Shown here piece after piece: positions 27,907 to 36,951 of a stretch of DNA of 64,000 nt. The position numbers were made by a program, and so were the translations under genes. Every line of letters starts with the position of its first letter. The first letter of the stretch is position 1. The notes beneath the pieces are model-generated. The model saw only the letters and a list, made by a program, of their open reading frames with translations, searched no databases and had not been told where the DNA came from. This DNA is from UBA4416 sp040387555. Lineage in GTDB: Bacteria; Bacteroidota; Bacteroidia; B-17B0; Aurantibacillaceae. Where the stretch lies: NCBI GenBank assembly GCA_040387555.1, contig JAZKDO010000001.1, positions 558,001 through 622,000 on the forward strand. Direction: 5' to 3'.

Positions 27907-28710
27907 TTATTTTCCTGAAGTTTGGAATTCCTGGATAATAGAGAATCCTGCTTCATCCATTGCATAAGTGATGTGATCTACACGAGTTGAGAAGAAATTA
28001 TAAGCCATAATTGCTAATGCAGAAGATAAGATACCAACTAATGTATTAACCAAAGCTTCAGAAATACCTGTTGCTAAAGCTGCCGTATCAGGAGTGCCAG
28101 CTGCTGCTAATGCACCGAAGGCACGAATCATACCTACAACCGTTCCGATCAAACCAACTAATGTACCAATAGATGCACAAGTAGAAATAACACTTAAGTT
28201 TTTAGACAACATTGGTAACTCTAATGCCGTAGCTTCTTCTAATGCTTTAGAGATAGCAGCAACTTTAGATTCTTTATCCATTGTTGGATCATTCTGAACA
28301 AATTTATATTTCATTAAACCTTCACGAACTACGTTTCCTAAAGATCCTTTTTGTTTATCACATGCAGCGATAGCACCTTCTAAATCTCCAGCTGCAACTA
28401 ATCCTTTAATTTTAGCAACAAATTTATCTGTATTTCCCGCTCCGTTTGCTTTTTGAATCGTGATTAAACGCTCAAAGAAAAAGCAAATTACTGTAAACAA
28501 TGTTCCTAATAAGATCGGAACGATAAATCCACCCTTGTACATAATTCCGAAGAAGTTTTGTGGATGTCCTTTTTCCGGGCCTTCTGCATCAAAATTGGAT
28601 GGATCACCTAATACAAATTTATAAACCACGATTCCAATCAATAAACAGATAACGATTGCAATTGCTGAAACGATTAATGGAAAACCGCCTGATGTTTTTT
28701 TGTTACTCAT
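27907..28710 (-). CDS. exbB: ExbB/TolQ/MotA-family proton channel protein
   Basis: First gene of the TonB energising operon. The 267-residue protein has an extra N-terminal helix (SAIAIVICLLIGIVVYKFVL), a second at about residues 56-75, and the paired channel helices TCASIGTLVGLIGTVVGMIR and ALVNTLVGILSSALAIMAY near the C terminus, with the conserved Thr and Gly pattern of the MotA/TolQ/ExbB family. Length is somewhat above E. coli ExbB. A good Bacteroidota-type promoter lies about 45-75 bases upstream. Confidence 0.93.
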   Translation of the reverse strand: MSNKKTSGGFPLIVSAIAIVICLLIGIVVYKFVLGDPSNFDAEGPEKGHPQNFFGIMYKGGFIVPILLGTLFTVICFFFERLITIQKANGAGNTDKFVAKIKGLVAAGDLEGAIAACDKQKGSLGNVVREGLMKYKFVQNDPTMDKESKVAAISKALEEATALELPMLSKNLSVISTCASIGTLVGLIGTVVGMIRAFGALAAAGTPDTAALATGISEALVNTLVGILSSALAIMAYNFFSTRVDHITYAMDEAGFSIIQEFQTSGK

Positions 28711-28752
28711 GATAGTTGTTTTTTTAGTTAGTTTCTAATTTTAGAATGACGC

Positions 28753-28783
28753 CAAACATAACAAAAAGGTTTCTAAATAGCAA
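28753..28783 (-). promoter_or_regulatory. Putative promoter of exbB-exbD-exbD-tonB
   Basis: On the - strand TTG (28783-28781), 20 bases, then TATGTTTG (28760-28753), which fits the Bacteroidota consensus in both boxes and spacing. It lies about 45 bases before the exbB ATG. Confidence 0.55.
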
Positions 28784-28997
28784 TATTCCGAACTTATCTT
28801 TTTGTTAATGTTTATAACGCTTATTTTTGGTTGATTGACGTTTTGTTAATGCAAATATTGCGAGTTTTTTAGAATAAAATATGGCGGCTTTATAACTGGT
28901 TGATTTTGGACAATAAGTGGTCAGATTTTGAGGTTTTTAACCAAGTAGAAACAGAATAAAGCGAATGATAGGATCAATGGAACCTTAAATCTACCTC

Positions 28998-29021
28998 TTC
29001 TCGGCTCCGCTCGAACTGACA
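28998..29021 (-). repeat. Short interspersed repeat, copy 2 (inverted)
   Basis: On the - strand this reads TGTCAGTTCGAGCGGAGCCG then AGAA, identical to copy 1 at 19981-20005 except for one C/T change in 24 bases. It lies just after the 3' end of the OmpA-domain gene. Confidence 0.7.
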
Positions 29022-29028
29022 AAAACAA

Positions 29029-30993
29029 TTACCTTAAATAGCTGATAGCGATGATCTGGATTTTTCGTTCGCTCGCTGCAAAAGGGCTGTAAACCGAATT
29101 TCGCACATCTTTCACATCATCACTTACTTTACTGACGGGCAGTTCTCCTATATCTTCATTGAAGAATTCAATCCGGCCTTCTGATTCATTTGTATTATCT
29201 AAATATTTTACAAATTTACCATTATCGTATTCCATAAAGTAATTACGTAAACTACTGATGCGTCGCTTGGCTAAATTTACATTGTAATCAGTGCTGGCCA
29301 GCGGACTGCAATATCCTTTCATCGTAATTTTTACTTTTTCACCGCGCTGCAATACCTGATCAAGCAACAAGGCAAATTTATCGAGATCCTGCATACCGGC
29401 ATCCACGCTATCCTCAAAAAAATTGTCGACACGATTGACTGCATAATCTTTCTGATCTCCATCCAAACCTTTGGCATATTCGGTAAAATATTTTTGTTTT
29501 AACGCAGTGTAATCTTCATAGGTTTTTTTGTAGTTTTTTTTCGTAACAATTACTTTGGTTTTTGGTTCTGGCTCATCGTTATGAAAGTACAAAGTCAAAG
29601 GCACTAACACCTTCATTTGATTAACCAGTAAAGCTGTGGTGTCAATTGGTTTTGGCGGTTCTGTTAAAGGCGTAATGGGGAAACTATAAATATCATTGCA
29701 ACAATTTGGCTTATCTTCAAAATAAGAACCCAGCCGGTTGGATGAAATATATGCTCTATCTTTTTTCGAATTAACGCTGTAATAAATATCATTATAACTG
29801 CTATTAATCGGGTAACCTATATTCTGAGGATCAGCAAAAGCGTTGCCTTTAAACTCAGAAGTGAAAATATCAAAATTACCTAATCCTTTATGCCACGTGC
29901 TACTGAAATAAAGGGTTTTGTTCTCTTTCACATACCAGGGTGTAATCTCATCTTCAATAGTGTTAATTTTCTTTCCGGCATTGACCGGTGTTTCAAAAGT
30001 TCCATCATCATTCATATATGCATACCAAATATCCATTGCGCCTTCACCCGCTCCCCTATCGCTTGAGAAAAACAACACCTGTCTTTGATTTATTTCACTT
30101 AAACAAGGTTGAGTTGTATTAACTCCGTTTACATTTATTGGCGCGGGTAGTTTTTGCAATTCTGTCCAGTGTCCTTCTTTAAAATCAGAAACATAAATTT
30201 CGCAACGGTACTGCTTCGCGTTTAATGCGCTACAGCGGGATACAAATACTTTTGAAAAATCTGTATTAAAACTAGTGTTGGCATTATGAATGTTGCTTCT
30301 ATTAAACAACGAATCTAACTCTTGAGCCTTTAGAAATTTGTTTTCTTTTGTGGCAGATTTATGTGCTGTATACAACTTATTAAATCCAACACCGGTAGCA
30401 TCCGTTTTTGATTTGTCTCGTAAGGATGAAAAATATAACAAACTATCGTACTCAAAAGGCGCATACTCGCTTACTTTGCTATTCACTGCGCTATCCAAGT
30501 GAACAACTTTAACCTCAACAGGGTTCTTAATCAACACCTGTGCAATATCGCAAGATTCAAATTCCTGTTTTGCTTTCAGTGACCGTTGCTTTTTTGATTT
30601 ATCCTTGCTGTTTTTTTGCTTCTTATAATATTTGTCGAAATACTTTTTTGCTTCCTTATATTTTCCAGTCCCTTTTAATAAAGTGGCAATATAAAATGGA
30701 ACTTCTGTATAGGTTTTGCCATTATCTTTTTTATAAATTTTTTGGTACCAGTGCAAGGCTATGTTATTATCGTATTTCAACCTGGATGCGTCTGCAAATA
30801 ATAACTGGTATTCTATGTTAGAAGAATCCTGTAAAATAATCTGCTGAAAAATTTGGGCCGAAGAAGAATAATCCATTCTATTGTTGGCTTCCATTCCTTG
30901 TTTTAATAAATGTTTAATACTTTGAGCTTGCACATGAAAGGCAAAAAAACAAGTAGTCACAAACAGAAAAAATTTAACCTTATTTTTTTTCAT
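29029..30993 (-). CDS. OmpA-domain protein with TPR and PD40 propeller (PorE-like), T9SS-associated
   Basis: A 654-residue envelope protein. The order is: signal peptide (FFLFVTTCFFAFHVQAQ), TPR-like repeats to about residue 130, a PD40/WD40-like propeller with blades such as YAPFEYDSLLYFSSLRD and TPWYVKENKTLYFSSTWHKG, and a C-terminal OmpA-like peptidoglycan-binding domain with GYCSPLASTDYNVNLAKRR. This is the architecture of PorE and related proteins that link the T9SS to the cell wall. The ATG at 30993 was preferred over one at 31017, because it begins the signal peptide and leaves a 5-base gap after porP. The genes porP and a T9SS adhesin lie directly upstream in the same operon. Confidence 0.87.
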   Translation of the reverse strand: MKKNKVKFFLFVTTCFFAFHVQAQSIKHLLKQGMEANNRMDYSSSAQIFQQIILQDSSNIEYQLLFADASRLKYDNNIALHWYQKIYKKDNGKTYTEVPFYIATLLKGTGKYKEAKKYFDKYYKKQKNSKDKSKKQRSLKAKQEFESCDIAQVLIKNPVEVKVVHLDSAVNSKVSEYAPFEYDSLLYFSSLRDKSKTDATGVGFNKLYTAHKSATKENKFLKAQELDSLFNRSNIHNANTSFNTDFSKVFVSRCSALNAKQYRCEIYVSDFKEGHWTELQKLPAPINVNGVNTTQPCLSEINQRQVLFFSSDRGAGEGAMDIWYAYMNDDGTFETPVNAGKKINTIEDEITPWYVKENKTLYFSSTWHKGLGNFDIFTSEFKGNAFADPQNIGYPINSSYNDIYYSVNSKKDRAYISSNRLGSYFEDKPNCCNDIYSFPITPLTEPPKPIDTTALLVNQMKVLVPLTLYFHNDEPEPKTKVIVTKKNYKKTYEDYTALKQKYFTEYAKGLDGDQKDYAVNRVDNFFEDSVDAGMQDLDKFALLLDQVLQRGEKVKITMKGYCSPLASTDYNVNLAKRRISSLRNYFMEYDNGKFVKYLDNTNESEGRIEFFNEDIGELPVSKVSDDVKDVRNSVYSPFAASERKIQIIAISYLR

Positions 30994-30998
30994 ACCTG

Positions 30999-32036
30999 TT
31001 ACATGTATATGGGACACACCTGTGTTTTAGGAACAAATATTTTTGGCTTAGCCCAAATATATATAAACGAAATTTCGAAGCCGCCTTTTCCATTGGTTGC
31101 TTTTTTAAATTGGGAGTAATTATAATCGTATGAAACCTGCAAACGCATATTTGTGTACTCCAAACCAACAGTAGTAATAACTGCGTCTTTGATGCGGGTT
31201 AAAATTCCCACATTAAAAACAGTATTTGTTTTTGGATCAATGGAATGGTAATAAGACAAGCCTACAAGATTTTCTTTGAATTTTTGCTGTTGATTTCCAT
31301 AATACTCAAACATGACAGAAGAGATGTTGTTAAAACTATATTTTAATTGTAAAGATTCATTATGCCTTGTTCTGAGCACTACTCCCGGCGTATTGTAGAA
31401 AGATATATTTGGCCTGTTGATATGGCTGATGCCATAACCTACTGTGGCTTTTATTTTGGAGTTAATGGTTTTTTGTATAACGGCTCCCAACGAAATATCT
31501 CCGAATACTTTACTTTGCCGTTCAAAAGTTTCTCCGTTTCCCAATCCCTGGTTATATGCATCGCCATCCCATTGTTTATCATACGATAATTTATTTGGGT
31601 CAATTTTAATGTTAGTAAGGCCCGCCAAAACTCCAACAGCAATTGTAAACGTTGTGTCTTTTTTAAAAGAAAATTTATGATTAACGGGTATTTTAAAATC
31701 TGTGATAGTGTATTTTCCATCTCCAGCCGCATCATGATTAAAAATTATTCCAACTGCTTCAATTGTATTTTTGATCAATGATTTCTTTAAATTAAAATCT
31801 CCCCCAAAACTAAACGTGCTATAAGGAACCGGAACATTTTTCCACTGATTTCTATAATTAAAAATCAGGCGCCCATCGCCTTCAAACATACCTGTATTTG
31901 CGGGATTTAAATTCAAGGGAGACATGTTCCAATTAGAAAAATGAATGTCCTGAGCAAAGAAAAGTGCAGAATTAAGAATTAAGAATGCAAAAAGCACAAC
32001 TCTATAAAAAATAATATGTTGATTTCTAATCCTCAT
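30999..32036 (-). CDS. PorP/SprF-family type IX secretion outer-membrane protein
   Basis: A 345-residue member of the PorP/SprF family, outer-membrane beta-barrels that work with the T9SS and help export or anchor partner adhesins. The signal peptide (about residues 1-29) is followed by the diagnostic start DIHFSNWNMSPLNLNPANTG and by alternating strands such as RLIFNYRNQWKNVPVPYSTF and SYDYNYSQF. It is one base after the adhesin gene and five bases before the OmpA-domain gene, so the three are one unit. Known SprF-like proteins are required for proteins with type B C-terminal domains, which fits this neighbour. Confidence 0.92.
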   Translation of the reverse strand: MRIRNQHIIFYRVVLFAFLILNSALFFAQDIHFSNWNMSPLNLNPANTGMFEGDGRLIFNYRNQWKNVPVPYSTFSFGGDFNLKKSLIKNTIEAVGIIFNHDAAGDGKYTITDFKIPVNHKFSFKKDTTFTIAVGVLAGLTNIKIDPNKLSYDKQWDGDAYNQGLGNGETFERQSKVFGDISLGAVIQKTINSKIKATVGYGISHINRPNISFYNTPGVVLRTRHNESLQLKYSFNNISSVMFEYYGNQQQKFKENLVGLSYYHSIDPKTNTVFNVGILTRIKDAVITTVGLEYTNMRLQVSYDYNYSQFKKATNGKGGFEISFIYIWAKPKIFVPKTQVCPIYM

Positions 32037-32037
32037 T

Positions 32038-35000
32038 CTATCTCATCAATGTGATGTTTCCCTTTTTAAAGGATTCCTGCCCATTGTTGCATTTAAAAGT
32101 CATGTAGTATCCATAAACACCCTGGTCTAATTTTTTGCCTTTATAGGTTCCATCCCATCCTTTAGCCACATCATTCGTTTCAAATAATTTTTCGCCCCAG
32201 CGGTCGTAAATTGTTAAATAAACCTCAGTAATAAAATTACTCCGGATAAATAATATATCATTTGCACCATCATCATTTGGTGTGAAGCCAGTAGGAAGGT
32301 AAACAACGCCTTCGTTGCATTCATCCGAAATTACCTCCACATATATTGTTTTCAAGGTATACCGACAACCACCGGGTTCGGTATAATACACCGTATATTC
32401 TCCGGACTTTTTGGGGGTAATTATAATTATTGTTTGGCTAATTACCGAGCTATTGGTTGGGGGAACAATGGTTATACTTCCATTAAAACTAAAGCCATTC
32501 AAAGTAACAGTTGAGGATTGCCCTAATGTAATAGTACTAGCCGAAACATTAATCAAAGCTGTGTTATAGGAAAATGGGTTTATAGCAACTGTCGTTGTAA
32601 TTGCGCTCTCACAAGAATCTGTTCCATTAACGTTTCCAATAGTCACAGTATAAATCGTTGTTATTGCTGGGGATGCCATTGGGTTAGCAATTGTCGAATT
32701 TGAAAGGCTGGTTGCTGGTGACCATAAGTAATAATCACCTCCGGTAGCATTTAACTGAACACTATCCGATTCACATTTTGAAATGGAAGCATTAACTGAT
32801 ATCGGAGAAAAAAACGGTAGAGTGATGATTTGTGTGCTGGTGTCTTTACAGTCGCTCGCATTTGCTACAATCAGGGATGCGGTGTACGTTCCCGAAGATG
32901 TATAAAAATGAAGTGGATTTTGTACGGATGAAAAATTAGCATCGCCGAAATTCCAATCCCAACTGACAGGCAAGCTACCAGACATATCGGCAAACTGAAC
33001 ATCATTATTACATGCTCCTATGGTATATGAGAATAAAGATGTAATGGCAGGAAAAACAAATACACTTGTTGTGAGAGTTCTTACACATGAAACACCAGAG
33101 GTATTGTTTTCGATAGTTACCGAGTAGATTGTAGTTGTTGAAGGAGTTGTGATTGGCGTTGCAATTAATGAATTGCTCACCAGGGAAGCTGGAGACCAGC
33201 TATAACTTGTTCCCCCATCCGCTAGCAGAGTACGTGTATAACCAAGACAAATACTTCCTCCCATAGCAGCAACCGGCATAAAATTAAAAACGTTGAAAGA
33301 CTTCATGATACTATCTTTACAACCAAAATTATTTGTTGCTACCAATGTCACCGAATAATTACCATTTGCGTATACTTGTGTAATGGTGTCACTGTTACTA
33401 CCAGGTTGCCCTCCACCAAAACTCCAACTGATCGTTTGAGATGGAGCTGTAGTGGTTGATGTATTTCTAAAAATAACAGAATCTGTGCACGGGAAAACGG
33501 AGAAATTAAAATCAGGTGAATTATCGGGGTTTACAATAACCTGCGTTGTTAATGTTTGTGAACAGAAAATGCCGGAAGAACTATTGCCTATTTGAACAGT
33601 AAAAATTGTTGTAACAGATGGACTTGTTGTTGGATTAGGAATATTAATGTTACTGACCATTGAAGCAGGCTCCCACGTGTAGCTTGTACCTCCAAGAGCG
33701 TTTAAATTAGCTGTATTTCCCGCACAAATAGTACTTGAAAGAGCGGTTGGAGTATAGGTAAAAACACTTACTGTTTCAGTTGCTGTTGCTTTACAACCTT
33801 CAATAGAGGTAAGGGTTAACGATAGAGTGTAAGTGCCGTTTAAATTATAAGTGTGCGAAGGTGCAGTCAAAGTAGAGGTTGGTGTAGAATCTCCCCAGTT
33901 CCATAAATAGGAATTGGCGCCCAAAGAGCCGGTGCTGTTGTTAGTAGTTGTAATAGTATTGGAACAGGGAGAAGATGTACTAGTAAAAGCGGCTACCGGA
34001 TTTTCATAAACAGTAACAAATGTTACTACACTGTCTTTTATATTACAAGATGCGGGATTATAAACAACAAGTGACACTGAATATGTGCCGGGATTAGTAT
34101 ATGTAACAATAGGATTTGGAATTGTTGATGTTGTATCTGTATTGGTTAAATACCAAAGATATGATAACCCCGGGCTGGCATTCATATAATTTACGGTTAC
34201 AGGGGCGCAACCACTTAAGGTATTAGTATTAATTGTTGCTACCGCAACAAGCAGTTCAAAATCAACCTTTATAACTCCATTATTACAGTTACTACTAAGA
34301 TTGGGTCCCGGCGGGCAGTCGCCAGGTGTAAGGCATGGCCACGCACCGGGAGTAACCGGAAAATCATCATTGCCATTGCATCCGGCACAAACCGATTGAT
34401 ATATTTTCCCTAAGGGATCAAAACGTGAAGTTCCTCCATCCACATGTTCCCTGCTTAAACTGCCGCCAAAATAAGAACCATACTTTAGGGCCGCTGCGCA
34501 GGAATCAAGGCCCATAAAATAAAAATCACTGCCATCGGTTGTCGATTGAGTAGGAGATAGTAATGGCATGTTTGACATTGATGGTGCTACAAATAAACTC
34601 GAGCCCCAACCGGAGAGGTAAATATTACTGCATTTGTCAACAGAAAAAGCCGAAGGTGAAATATCTGTACTTACGGTGTCATGGCCAAAAACCATTGACA
34701 TATTAAGAATGTTTAGCGTTTTATCAAAGCGCGAAATGAATTGGTGCGTTTTTGGAACATTGAATACAGTAGCCGAACTTGCTGCTTTAATTACCGGCAT
34801 GTCGCCAAGTGATTGACCATATATGTAAATATTATTTTGCTTATCGGATTGTATAAAATAAGATTGATCATAGTTTGGAGTTCCATAATAAGTTCCGTTT
34901 AATACTGTATTTCCGGCAGAATTTATTCGTAAAACATATCCATCTGCATTACCACCCTGATATGATGTTTGGTATCCGTTGACTGCAAATGGAAGATCGT

Positions 35001-36609
35001 TACTCGTTGTGCCACCTGTTACGTATATGTCAGAATTATTATCAATCACCAAACCATACCCGGCATCTGTACTGCTACCTCCAATAAAAGAAGAGCTTAA
35101 CAAGTTACTCAATGATGAATTAAATTTCATAATCACACCATCCTGTTTCCCATTAAGAGAATTATCAAAACCATTTACAGCCGGAAAATTTGTTGAACGC
35201 GTTGAACTTGCCACATAAATATTATTCTGGGCGTCTACCTGAATTTCGCCACGGCTTTGATCTCCGTAGTTATGTTGGAGGCTGTCGTATTTTGGTTCGG
35301 CAACAACTTGAGATCCTGTTCCGGGAGGTGGCACTGGTACAGGGTAAAAATTAGCGGCATCGGTGTGGTTCAACCCATCATTCCCGCTTCCACCAATGTA
35401 AGTTGATGCTAATAAGGATGTACCTGTAGAATTAAACTTGGAAACATATATATCTGTTCCGCTATTAAATCGCAAACCATTATTAACGAACATTATAAAC
35501 TGGCCTCCGTTATATGTTTTGTCATAGGCTCCAATACCTGTAGGAAAATTATTTGAACTTGTAACTCCATAAAAACAAAGGTTATCGTTATGATCAACAA
35601 TTAAACTATTTATGCTTTCTGTCTTATTACCTCCAAAATATGTAGAATATAAAAGGTTTGTTCCCGTTGAATTATATTTAGTTATTACCACATCAGTATT
35701 ACCATAATAAGCCGGTCCAAAAAAAGAAGAGCTATAGGCGCCTAAAGTGACAGGATAGCCAATATCAAAAATAGTTCCGCCAGAATATAAATTTCCTTGT
35801 GAATCAAAGGTGGCTGTCATTCCGAAATTATCTGCTGTTGAGCCACTTTGCGCCGCAAATACAAGCAAAGGGTCAATAACCAGTTCATGTTTTTTATTAT
35901 ACCCTTTTGGAAACTCATACGAGATGGTGTTGTTTATCAATAAAAAATTACAAGGCACAACCTTTGTTATACCATTAATCACTTGATAGGCATAAGGCTT
36001 TTGTTCAAACACTTCATTGGCATTTGGCTTAATAACGAGTACTCCTTTATTAATCTGAATGTTTTCAATGCCTTCATAATGAAGTTTGATATCATCAGGA
36101 TTTCCTCCTGGTTTTACATGAAAATTGTATTTGATATTAGTAACAGCTGTAAGTATTTCATAATCTATCTGATGATAAAGCTCCCTATAAAATAATTGGT
36201 GATAGTTACTGACTTCACCCTTCCATTTAGAATCATCGCTTCCAACAAAATAGTTTTCGTAATATTTGCCTTTTTGGTATTTATCTATGGTGTTTACTCG
36301 GTTGCAACCCTCGAAAACAACTGCGTAAGCATGGCCTTTAATAATATCATCAATTAACGATCCTGGATGTATGTGATTAAAGTGGAACTTTCTGGATTTA
36401 TACTTATCATAGAAATTAAAGACAAGTTTATCATTCTCCAAAAAAAGTGCGCCTCCATCAAGAGTGGCTTTAAATAAAATGTTATTTTCCCATTGACCAG
36501 CATTTTCGGTAAAAGTTACCCCAGGATGTTCGTGAGCGCTTACGGCCTGCTGTGCAACACCGCGCAAACAAATACAAACAAATACTATTATAAGTCTGAG
36601 TTTAACCAC
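32038..36609 (-). CDS. T9SS-exported adhesin with propeller, PKD-like domains and type B C-terminal domain
   Basis: A 1523-residue secreted protein. After a signal peptide (LIIVFVCICLRGVAQQ) it has an N-terminal domain beginning VTFTENAGQWENNILFKA (DUF7948-like), then SBBP-type beta-propeller repeats, for example ITKYNSTGTNLLYSTYFGG and VSKFNSTGTSLLASTYIGG. From about residue 800 there are several PKD/Ig-like domains with WNWGDS, WSFGGG and WDWNFGD motifs. The C terminus, VVYLPTGFTPNDDGANDILF through IYDRWGEKLFETND, is the gliding-motility (type B) T9SS sorting domain. PorP/SprF and the OmpA-domain protein follow in the same operon. Confidence 0.9.
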   Translation of the reverse strand: MVKLRLIIVFVCICLRGVAQQAVSAHEHPGVTFTENAGQWENNILFKATLDGGALFLENDKLVFNFYDKYKSRKFHFNHIHPGSLIDDIIKGHAYAVVFEGCNRVNTIDKYQKGKYYENYFVGSDDSKWKGEVSNYHQLFYRELYHQIDYEILTAVTNIKYNFHVKPGGNPDDIKLHYEGIENIQINKGVLVIKPNANEVFEQKPYAYQVINGITKVVPCNFLLINNTISYEFPKGYNKKHELVIDPLLVFAAQSGSTADNFGMTATFDSQGNLYSGGTIFDIGYPVTLGAYSSSFFGPAYYGNTDVVITKYNSTGTNLLYSTYFGGNKTESINSLIVDHNDNLCFYGVTSSNNFPTGIGAYDKTYNGGQFIMFVNNGLRFNSGTDIYVSKFNSTGTSLLASTYIGGSGNDGLNHTDAANFYPVPVPPPGTGSQVVAEPKYDSLQHNYGDQSRGEIQVDAQNNIYVASSTRSTNFPAVNGFDNSLNGKQDGVIMKFNSSLSNLLSSSFIGGSSTDAGYGLVIDNNSDIYVTGGTTSNDLPFAVNGYQTSYQGGNADGYVLRINSAGNTVLNGTYYGTPNYDQSYFIQSDKQNNIYIYGQSLGDMPVIKAASSATVFNVPKTHQFISRFDKTLNILNMSMVFGHDTVSTDISPSAFSVDKCSNIYLSGWGSSLFVAPSMSNMPLLSPTQSTTDGSDFYFMGLDSCAAALKYGSYFGGSLSREHVDGGTSRFDPLGKIYQSVCAGCNGNDDFPVTPGAWPCLTPGDCPPGPNLSSNCNNGVIKVDFELLVAVATINTNTLSGCAPVTVNYMNASPGLSYLWYLTNTDTTSTIPNPIVTYTNPGTYSVSLVVYNPASCNIKDSVVTFVTVYENPVAAFTSTSSPCSNTITTTNNSTGSLGANSYLWNWGDSTPTSTLTAPSHTYNLNGTYTLSLTLTSIEGCKATATETVSVFTYTPTALSSTICAGNTANLNALGGTSYTWEPASMVSNINIPNPTTSPSVTTIFTVQIGNSSSGIFCSQTLTTQVIVNPDNSPDFNFSVFPCTDSVIFRNTSTTTAPSQTISWSFGGGQPGSNSDTITQVYANGNYSVTLVATNNFGCKDSIMKSFNVFNFMPVAAMGGSICLGYTRTLLADGGTSYSWSPASLVSNSLIATPITTPSTTTIYSVTIENNTSGVSCVRTLTTSVFVFPAITSLFSYTIGACNNDVQFADMSGSLPVSWDWNFGDANFSSVQNPLHFYTSSGTYTASLIVANASDCKDTSTQIITLPFFSPISVNASISKCESDSVQLNATGGDYYLWSPATSLSNSTIANPMASPAITTIYTVTIGNVNGTDSCESAITTTVAINPFSYNTALINVSASTITLGQSSTVTLNGFSFNGSITIVPPTNSSVISQTIIIITPKKSGEYTVYYTEPGGCRYTLKTIYVEVISDECNEGVVYLPTGFTPNDDGANDILFIRSNFITEVYLTIYDRWGEKLFETNDVAKGWDGTYKGKKLDQGVYGYYMTFKCNNGQESFKKGNITLMR

Positions 36610-36625
36610 CTAAGTAAATATAATA

Positions 36626-36656
36626 AAAAAAACCCTGACAATATTATCAGGGTTTA
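36626..36656 (-). terminator. Terminator after the small membrane protein gene
   Basis: AACCCTGA and TCAGGGTT form an eight-base stem around an eight-base loop; on the - strand a T-rich run follows. It lies about 22 bases after the stop of the 66-residue gene and shortly before the adhesin gene start. Confidence 0.8.
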
Positions 36657-36678
36657 GCATATTATTTTCAGGAAAAAT

Positions 36679-36879
36679 TTATCGTAGAGTACCGTTTTTG
36701 TCGGCTTCCTTATTTTGTTTAATGATTTGCAGGGTTTGGTAAACCAATAAAAACGCAATGATTGTCCAAAGAATAAAATTTGGAATATGTCCTAAAACGC
36801 GCATTCCCTTAAACACTAAGTAAGAAAAATCTCCAATAGCATAAAAAACATCAGTCATTGTAATCGTTAAAGAAGTCAT
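36679..36879 (-). CDS. Small membrane protein, DUF6341-like (tentative)
   Basis: A 66-residue protein with one clear transmembrane helix (about residues 33-52, NFILWTIIAFLLVYQTLQI) after an amphipathic stretch and a short charged tail. Its size, its position opposite a DUF6427-like gene and its pattern recall the DUF6341 family of Flavobacteriia, but that is an assignment from memory of gene neighbourhoods. Function is unknown. It has its own terminator and a putative -7 box at 36908-36915. Confidence 0.65.
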   Translation of the reverse strand: MTSLTITMTDVFYAIGDFSYLVFKGMRVLGHIPNFILWTIIAFLLVYQTLQIIKQNKEADKNGTLR

Positions 36880-36907
36880 ATTAATCTAATTTTGTAAGTT
36901 TACACCA

Positions 36908-36915
36908 CAAAAATA
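36908..36915 (-). promoter_or_regulatory. Putative -7 element of the small membrane protein gene
   Basis: On the - strand the octamer is TATTTTTG, 28 bases before the ATG at 36879. The region upstream is a run of A and T and no clear TTG box can be placed. Confidence 0.35.
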
Positions 36916-36951
36916 TAATTTTTTTAATATAAAAACGATTTTCTGCGAAAA

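Larger units (their letters stand above)
28711..29028. other. Intergenic region (318 bases) between exbB and the ompA-like gene
   Basis: Holds the exbB promoter at its left side and an inverted copy of a short interspersed repeat at its right side (28998-29021). No open frame of useful length and no RNA gene was seen in the rest, which is AT-rich. Confidence 0.7.
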
